Origin: Caenorhabditis elegans
Lineage: Eukaryota; Nematoda; Chromadorea; Rhabditida; Rhabditidae
Assembly (NCBI RefSeq): GCF_000002985.6
Contig: NC_003280.10
Location: forward strand, 9,792,501 to 9,856,500
Length of the DNA stretch: 64,000 nucleotides
Reading direction: 5' to 3'
Shown here: positions 57,907-64,000 of the stretch, piece after piece
Numbering within the stretch: the stretch's first letter is position 1
How the letters are laid out: every line of letters starts with the position of its first letter
Notes under the pieces: generated by a model
Seen by the model: only the letters and a program-made list of their open reading frames with translations
What the model was told of the DNA's origin: nothing
The model's database searches: none
Program-made: the position numbers and the translations under genes

Positions 57907-58320
57907 TCATACAGAATTGGAGTTTAGAATATTTTCTAGAACTTCAACTCTCTCGGATCCGATTTCACAGTTTTCATTGCAATCGTCTGGTCTCTGATTA
58001 GTTGTACTGTGCTTGGTTAGGATTCCTCCATTTTCGACCGCAGAAAATGGAATAGAACGAATGACAGTTGAATTTCTGTAGACATTTGAAGTTGTTCTGA
58101 AATTTACATTTGTGATTGCATAATTTGAAATTATTAACCTTTCTCGTTGCCTACGTTTTTTGCAAATACGCCAGGAAAAGTAAAAAGTAACACTAATAAG
58201 AACCATCACACCTAAAACCCCGATTCCAGTGATCCAGTAAAGAATTGGATTTGTGAAGACCATAGTTTCGAATTCTCCAGTTTGATTGAAACATGTTGAT
58301 GAGTTTTCAACAAAATCCAT
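57907..58320 (-). CDS. Single-pass membrane protein, kinase-less relative of the neighbouring kinases (123 aa visible)
   Basis: Two exons, 58139-58320 and 57907-58096, join in frame to 123 aa. A short Asn-rich N-terminus with two N-glycosylation sequons (NSS, NQT) precedes a membrane helix (ILYWITGIGVLGVMVLISVTFYF) and a basic stop-transfer KKRRQRER. The intron after RER interrupts the Arg codon AG/A exactly where both flanking kinases have their post-membrane intron. After that come about 63 unique residues and a stop; no kinase domain follows before the next gene. The ATG lies right after a TTTCAG acceptor, so an upstream signal-peptide exon may exist but was not found. Either a truncated duplicate or a small membrane protein made from a kinase front end. 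Confidence 0.5.
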   Translation of the reverse strand: MDFVENSSTCFNQTGEFETMVFTNPILYWITGIGVLGVMVLISVTFYFSWRICKKRRQRERLIISNYAITNVNFRTTSNVYRNSTVIRSIPFSAVENGGILTKHSTTNQRPDDCNENCEIGSERVEVLENILNSNSV

Positions 58321-58970
58321 CTGAAAGGCACGCAGTGAATGAAGCTTACAACGTTGTTGAAATAGGGAAACCTTTTTTGATTTTATATTGATTTTAAACA
58401 CAGCAAAACTTAAAAAATTGTTTTTGCATAAAGACACCGCTAATTGGTTAGTCACCAGCTGTTTTGTTGAAAATTGCTATTAGGAAGGACAAAGTTTTAT
58501 AAAGGTATGTCTCTTATAGGCTACATATAGATGAATCACAGAAAAAGAGTCAATAAAATATGAACAAAAAAATGAAAAAAAAATAGATTCAACAAAAAGA
58601 TCAAACATGTTTAGTGTGAAAGAGGTAACTATTCAAAAATAATCCTTGCAAAAGTTCCAATAAAAATTGTACTACCTGATTTACTTTCGATTACCAAAAA
58701 AAGTCAAATCAAACTACACTGCAATCAACCAGTAATTTCGACTTGTTAATAGAATCATTTGTAAAAATTGAAGTGAAACAAAAATATTTTTATTGCATTT
58801 GAAAATACCATTCAGAAAATTGGTTTATTTTGGAAATTCAGCCGTGAAATTTATAGAAAATAAGTAAATCAAAATTCAGAGCATTATTATTGTATCTGAT
58901 ATGAAAAATGTAACATTTCCTGTTATTGATATCAATGTTAAATTTCAAAAAAAAGTATTATTTAAAATGA
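58321..58970. other. Intergenic between kinase 3' end and membrane fragment
   Basis: AT-rich; could hold the missing 5' exon of the membrane-fragment gene. No feature recognised. Confidence 0.4.
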
Positions 58971-60894
58971 TTACTTTGCATATATCAAATTCACAAGATC
59001 AATCTGTTTTGCAGACTCTTCTTGAAGAATGTTTTTAATGTTCTCGAACATCTGAAAAATGTTTTCTTTTAGAAATATTGGCAAATGTAACAAATAACCT
59101 GTGGAGATAAATCTTTCAGTTCATCTGCAAAAAAGTTTTTGCATTCATCGAACGTTGGACGTTTAATCGGGTCAGTACTCCAGCATAGTTTCATGAATTC
59201 GTAACTGGAATTGAAAAAACGAATCAACTTGACAAATCTGAATGATGAAAACACCTACATTCGGAAAGAACAATGCTCTGGTTGCGGGAGCCGATTACCA
59301 ACTTTCAGGAATTCTATGATTGCATCAACGGTATTTCCGCTCGCGGGAATATCTTTATATAGTGTTTCGCCCAGAGAAAACAATTCATATAAACAAATTC
59401 CAAATGCCCATACATCAGTTTTTTCTGAAAATTTGTATTCTTCAAAACATTCCGGCGCTAACCAGAAGAAGGGAAGGGGAACATCATAGCCGCTCAGAAC
59501 TCTGGAATTAAAATTGTTTCAATATGGATTTATTTTTATCAGATGACGAGCCTATAATAATTCTTGTCCGTGGTGTCTCGGGCCAACTCAAAATCACTGA
59601 TTCGAATTATTTTATTTCTTTTTACCAATATATTACGCAGAGCCAGATCTCGGTGGACACACTGAAAATTGGATATTAGTGGCTTGAATTAAAATATATT
59701 TCTCTACATTAATTCGTGATGTGAGCCTAATTTTGTTAGCAATATATGCATAATGTGTCTAAATGCAGCGCGGCTCCTTATGGAAATATCACATAATAGC
59801 TGTTATTTCTTGGTAGTTGGAAAATCTTACAAGTCTGAAGTGCTTATAAAAATTGTAATACTATCCCAGAAGTGTGGGTACAAACTATAGAAGCCCCAAA
59901 TTTAAACCTAAACTTACAAGGACAGATGCCAAATGTTTCATTCCATTTGCTATTTGATATGCAAACGAGAGTAGGCCAGATGTATACAATGAGTTTTCAA
60001 TGGGTTTACTCTTAGGAATGAGGTATCCACTGTTATCTTCATTAGACCAAATAGGCTGTTTGGCTTGAAATCGTTCTCGATTTTGTCTCAAATAGTTCAG
60101 TAGATCCCCACACTCTACATGTTCGGAAACGATCATAGTTTTGTGTCTAAAAAGTATATCACTATAAGCTATCTAACATATGTCCCAAGCTTACTTTCCA
60201 AGACTTGTGACTGCTCCGATTAAAGTTAACACATCTGAATGTTTTCCAATTGCACACATTAACATCAACTCCTTGTAGATTGTATAATCACTGCAGGATC
60301 TATTGTTTGCGGCGCCTGCAAATCGGAAATTTATCAAATAACATCTTCAAAGCAAACTACTTTTCACAGCAACTTCCAAACATCCGTGTTCTTCACCACT
60401 AGGATTTCTTATATGCAGCAATCCTTTTGATACTGCAACAGACTCACTCAAAATCAAACTTCCCGAAACAATTTCAAGGTTTTCTAGCTTGATTTCGTAA
60501 CAATTTGTATCAAGATCTTCGACATAGTTCAAATCAATAGGAACCGACTGAAGCTCTAACATTGGGTTACTGTATATGTATCAGCCCTGGAAGATAGTAC
60601 TATTATTTGACAAGACTAACACGACGACTTGCCTATTTTCTGAACTTCGACAATTTTTTTTCGATTTGCAAAGAACCCAAAGAAGACATGTTAGTATTGA
60701 CATAATAAGAACAATCCCAGAAAGCACAATTCCTATGCCAACACTAATCACCGGATCCGTTTCACATGGCGTTTCAACTTCTTCTGCTTCTATTGGAAGA
60801 CTAAAAAAAAAAAATGGACTTACTGTTCTACGGTCGGAGCTCCTAAACTTATGAATGTGGCGCAATATAATATCGAAAATGTGACGGTTCTCAT
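58971..60894 (-). CDS. Receptor-like tyrosine kinase paralogue with degenerate catalytic motifs (445 aa)
   Basis: Paralogue of the kinase at 54983-57097, same exon plan: 60824-60894, 60633-60800, 60361-60569, 60195-60315, 59918-60146, 59552-59661, 59259-59501, 59099-59204, 58971-59051; 445 aa. Signal peptide MRTVTFSILYCATFISLG, ectodomain of about 20 residues, membrane helix VGIGIVLSGIVLIMSILTCLLWVL, then the kinase fold. The Lys in VAVK (149) and HRDLALRN (269-276) are kept, but the glycine loop reads LILSESVAV with no glycine, DFG is DFE (289-291), and WMAPES is WLAPEC. A pseudokinase or weakly active kinase is likely. Two introns begin with GC rather than GT (after exons 2 and 6); the paralogue has GT at both places. 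Probably one of old-1/old-2. Confidence 0.82.
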
Positions 60895-61492
60895 TCTCAA
60901 TTTTGATATAAGTAGTTCTTGTCACTTTTAAAATAAAATCTCTTATTTATTATGCGGGAAAATAAAGAAGCAATGATATCAAATAAACTAGATATTTGTT
61001 ATCAAATTGATAAACTAAGAACTTCGGGGGTTTGTGAGTAATAGATATAATAAGGAATATTGCTAATGGAAAATGGCCAAGAATAAAAATGAATTGTTTT
61101 GATTGAGTAAGACAGCATGTTTGGAAAAAGCATAGTCACATTTAATTCCAGACAATTTAATAATCTAACATTTTTTGATTTTCTAAAAGTGAGGCACTTG
61201 TTGAGTCTGAAGCAGAAAGATTCATGAAAACAAAGTTGCTCGAATGGGAAGTTAATTTCTAAAACAAAATTTATACATATTTCATTGACAAGTTATAGAA
61301 ATAATGTAAATACAGAAAAAAACATTTATCATGTCTGATTAATAACAACATAGTCAGCAGCAATATAGCAATGTGAGAATTTATGCAATGTTTCCAATTA
61401 ATTGACCGAAAATTCATCTTTCCCTACTGGGAAAGAGTTGGCTATCCACTTTAACTGTCATCGAAAATTAAATTGATAAATACTAAATTCAC
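60895..61492. other. Intergenic upstream of the second kinase
   Basis: Presumed promoter region of the kinase starting at 60894 and 3' flank of the next chitinase-like gene, with an orphan chil-type first exon inside. No TATA consensus identified. Confidence 0.45.
61170..61225 (-). pseudogene. Orphan chil-type first exon
   Basis: A 56-nt minus-strand segment translating MNLSASDSTSASLLENQK, matching MNPADSNSTSVPLLRNQN of the intact chitinase-like genes in sequence and in exact exon length, and followed by a plausible donor GTTAGA. No anchor or barrel exon lies downstream before the kinase gene, so it is a relic of a lost or displaced copy. Confidence 0.65.
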
Positions 61493-63190
61493 TCATTCAC
61501 ACTTGAATTTTATCGTATTCTTTTCATCTCCGGTGCATAATTCAGCAGAAGATACAACTTTCAAAAGAGTGTGATCACCATCATCCTGATCAATTGTCCA
61601 CATGGTTATTCCTCCAATATTATGATCAGCAACATATCGATTTTTTACTCTTAAACTTTGTTCGTCTTCTAAAGTCAAAAACAAGGATGAACCAGGAATC
61701 CACATATATGAGGTTTTTGTTAAATTGTGGAATTTAATGTTGCTCATGTCCCATTTCTGTTGAAGTAGCTCTCTCCAACGTACAGCAAATCCTCCTTTTG
61801 CCGAGTTTTGGTCTTTGAATATATCATCAGAATCATTGCGTAATGGTAATTCGGCACCTTTCCAAAATGTTCCGTGAAACAAAACCATCATATTAAATTT
61901 ACTTGGCTGCCCAGTTCTACAAATATAATACTTCATTGTCTCATCGATGTTTCTACTTCCTCCTCCATACAATGGTGAGGATGGACCAACTTGTCTTGAT
62001 TGATAATGTATTGAATAAATATTGAAAAAGTCGACAAACTTTGAAAAACCCATCAAATTGGATAACTGGTTGTCGTAACAGTTGACAATTATACTGATCA
62101 CATAGTCTTCTTTCCTATTCAGCTTTTTTTGAAGTTCTATGAATGCGTATCGAAGTTCTTGAATGAATATTAAATAGTTATTCGCATCCTCGTATTTGGG
62201 CCATGTCCAAAATATTTCGATTCCATCTATATCGTATTTTTGGACAAACGAGACAATAGAGTTGACGAAGACGTTACGTGACGTTTCATTAGACACCAAT
62301 CGCGAAAATGAACGAGAATTTGATTGTCCGCCTATACTGATCATTACTTTCAGTGTAGAGTTTGCCTTCCTTGCTTCATTTTTCATCTCTTCGAATTTTC
62401 GGCGAGAACGTTCTCCGCCAAAAGTCATATTTCCATTTTTTGGAATAGCAAACAAGTAAATAATATGCGTTAGCATTTGGAGTTGTTTTCTTGTTAGAGC
62501 AGTGTTTTCGAATTCTGCAAAATATCCAACAATTCGCTTCCCACACAATGCAGCAGGAGGAAAAATTGTTTCAGTGCCTGAAACTCGTAATTCTACATCA
62601 ACTTTAGGGTTAAAAATTTTCATAAAAAGCTCTTATGATTTTAATTATTTCTAAGTGGCAGGTTAATGCTTCCATCTCGCAGTTTCCCAATGTTCATCAG
62701 ATTAACCACTTTCCGATTACTTTTTTAAAAATATTTTTTACTTAAGCTTGTTCCTTTTTACATGTTAGAGCCTTAGGATAGCACAAAAAAGAGCTTAACA
62801 TAAACTTACTATATTTAAACAGTTGTTTCGTTGTAGGCAAATTTTTTTCTGTCGTGGTTTTTAATTTTTTCGATGAAGGAATGAACACTCTTATCAAATC
62901 TATAAAGTTTTTAATTATTAATTTACGGAATAGCTCCGCTTACTTGAAACTGTCGGACTTTTATGACGAGCCACCATTATTAACTTTGACAATGAAAATG
63001 CAATTGGTGCGGATAACACTAAAATTGTTATCAAAATATAACAATGCTTGATAAAATTTTTCCATTGACGGTTGTTTTTTTGTGTTCTGAAAAAGCATGA
63101 TGGAATTAAATTAGAGACAATCAAACATACTTACATGTTTTGATTTCTTAAAAGAGGGACACTTGTTGAGTTCAAATCAGCAGGATTCAT
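61493..63190 (-). CDS. GH18 chitinase-like type II membrane protein (457 aa)
   Basis: Four exons of the same sizes as the gene at 50880-52809: 63135-63190, 62944-63086, 62810-62899, 61493-62577; 457 aa. N-terminus MNPADLNSTSVPLLRNQN, membrane anchor (HCYILITILVLSAPIAFSLSKL), Thr/Lys-rich stalk, GH18 barrel from KRIVGYFAEFEN to GITMWTIDQDDGD. The catalytic segment reads DGIEIFWTWP: even the first conserved Asp after DG is Glu, and the catalytic Glu is Thr, so enzymatic activity is excluded by the known GH18 mechanism. The C-terminal 120 residues are almost identical to the other copies, whereas the middle (ISIIVNCYDNQLSNLMGFSKF) has diverged, a mosaic pattern suggestive of gene conversion. Confidence 0.88.
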
Positions 63191-63435
63191 GAGAACAAAT
63201 TTGAATGGTGGAATAGTTTCTGAAATATAATTTAATACCTGTTTCAAAGGCGTGTTATAGAAATAAAGACAGTTCAAATGAGAGAGGAAACAAGTATCGT
63301 ATCTGATTAATAACAGAACTAACGAATGATAATGATCAGACGTATATATTAATGATTTATCCAATTTTCAAGTTATTGAGACATTCATTTTGAACGGGAA
63401 CAACAGAAAAATGAATTTGAAATAATTACATTCAC

Positions 63436-64000
63436 TCATTCACACTTGTATTTTATCGTATTCTTCTCATCTCCAGTGCATAATTCAGCAGAAGATACAA
63501 CTTTCAAAAGAGTGTGATCATCATCATCCTGATCAATTGTCCACATGGTTATTCCTCCAATATTATGATCAGCAACATATCGATTTTTTTCTCTCAAACT
63601 TCTTTCCTCTTCTAATGTCATAAACCGGGTAGGTGGACCAGGAATCCAAATATATGAAGTTTTCGTTAGATTATGAAATTTAATGTCGGTCAGGTTCCAG
63701 TTGTATTGACGTAGTTGCCTCCGAGGTAAAGCAATTGGTAATCTTCCAGAGTTGTTATCTTTCCATATATCATCAGAATCATCACGTAATGGTAATTCGG
63801 CGCCGTTCCAATATGTTGCGTGGAACGAGACAATTATATTGAATTTACTTGGCTGTCCAGATTTACAAATGTAATACTTCATATTCTCATCGACGATTCT
63901 GCTTCCTCCTCCGTACAATGGTGAGTCTGGTCCAATTTGATTTAAAAAACTATTAAACAGGTAAATGTTTAAAAAGTCGACAAAATTTGAGAATTCCACC
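63436..64000 (-). CDS. GH18 chitinase-like protein, C-terminal part (cut by window edge)
   Basis: The last 188 or so codons of the barrel exon of another family member, continuing past the right edge. Matches neighbours at FVDFLNIY, PLYGGGSR, GQPSKFNIIVSFHATYWNGAELPLRDD and the terminal GITMWTIDQDDDDHTLLKVVSSAELCTGD. A local block (WKDNNSGRLPIALPRRQLRQYNWNLTD) differs from the KDQNSAKGGFAVRWREL of the others. The catalytic motif is outside the window. Confidence 0.88.
   Translation of the reverse strand, partial: VEFSNFVDFLNIYLFNSFLNQIGPDSPLYGGGSRIVDENMKYYICKSGQPSKFNIIVSFHATYWNGAELPLRDDSDDIWKDNNSGRLPIALPRRQLRQYNWNLTDIKFHNLTKTSYIWIPGPPTRFMTLEEERSLREKNRYVADHNIGGITMWTIDQDDDDHTLLKVVSSAELCTGDEKNTIKYKCE

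Overview
The window reads as nematode nuclear DNA, almost certainly Caenorhabditis elegans or a very close relative. Genes are compact, introns are mostly 45-60 nt with TTTTCAG-type acceptors, and the DNA is AT-rich. The set of neighbours (CYP13A cytochrome P450 cluster, PAX-3/7-type gene, alpha-arrestins, chitinase-like genes interleaved with receptor-like tyrosine kinases) matches, from memory, the middle of C. elegans chromosome II. No database was consulted. Exon coordinates below were built by hand from splice signals, reading frame and comparison between paralogues inside the window.

Layout. (1) 1-15,064: seven tandem CYP13A-type P450 loci: one cut by the left edge, one pseudogene with two frameshifts, four genes that look intact and share one six-exon structure, and one divergent member with a different intron pattern. 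Each has a TATA-like box about 25-56 bp upstream of its ATG. (2) 15,439-32,875: a 17.4 kb satellite of about 295 copies of a 58-60 bp AT-rich unit with two main sequence classes and higher-order structure. A 378 bp hAT-like MITE lies about 100 bp beyond it. (3) 34,013-39,000: pax-3 (homeodomain with Ser50, but only the C-terminal part of a paired domain visible), a divergent PP1-type phosphatase, and a 55-residue secreted peptide gene. (4) 39,148-41,455: an IQ-motif/AAA protein resembling IQCA1/DRC11. (5) 42,721-49,521: three arrestin-domain genes and an RNase H1 gene; the third arrestin and the RNase H gene each show a one-base reading-frame problem. (6) 50,880-64,000: a cluster of type II membrane GH18 chitinase-like genes (two apparently intact, one pseudogene, one cut by the right edge, one orphan first exon) enclosing two small transmembrane tyrosine kinases (the old-1/old-2 type) and a kinase-less transmembrane relative. 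The chitinase-like proteins lack the catalytic glutamate, and one of the kinases lacks its glycine loop and has DFE in place of DFG.

How the genes work together. The P450 cluster is a xenobiotic/lipid monooxygenase family. The chitinase-like cluster is of a type known in C. elegans to respond to oomycete exposure. Both are fast-evolving environmental-response families showing birth and death of copies (pseudogenes, orphan exons, domain loss), with single-copy regulatory genes between them.
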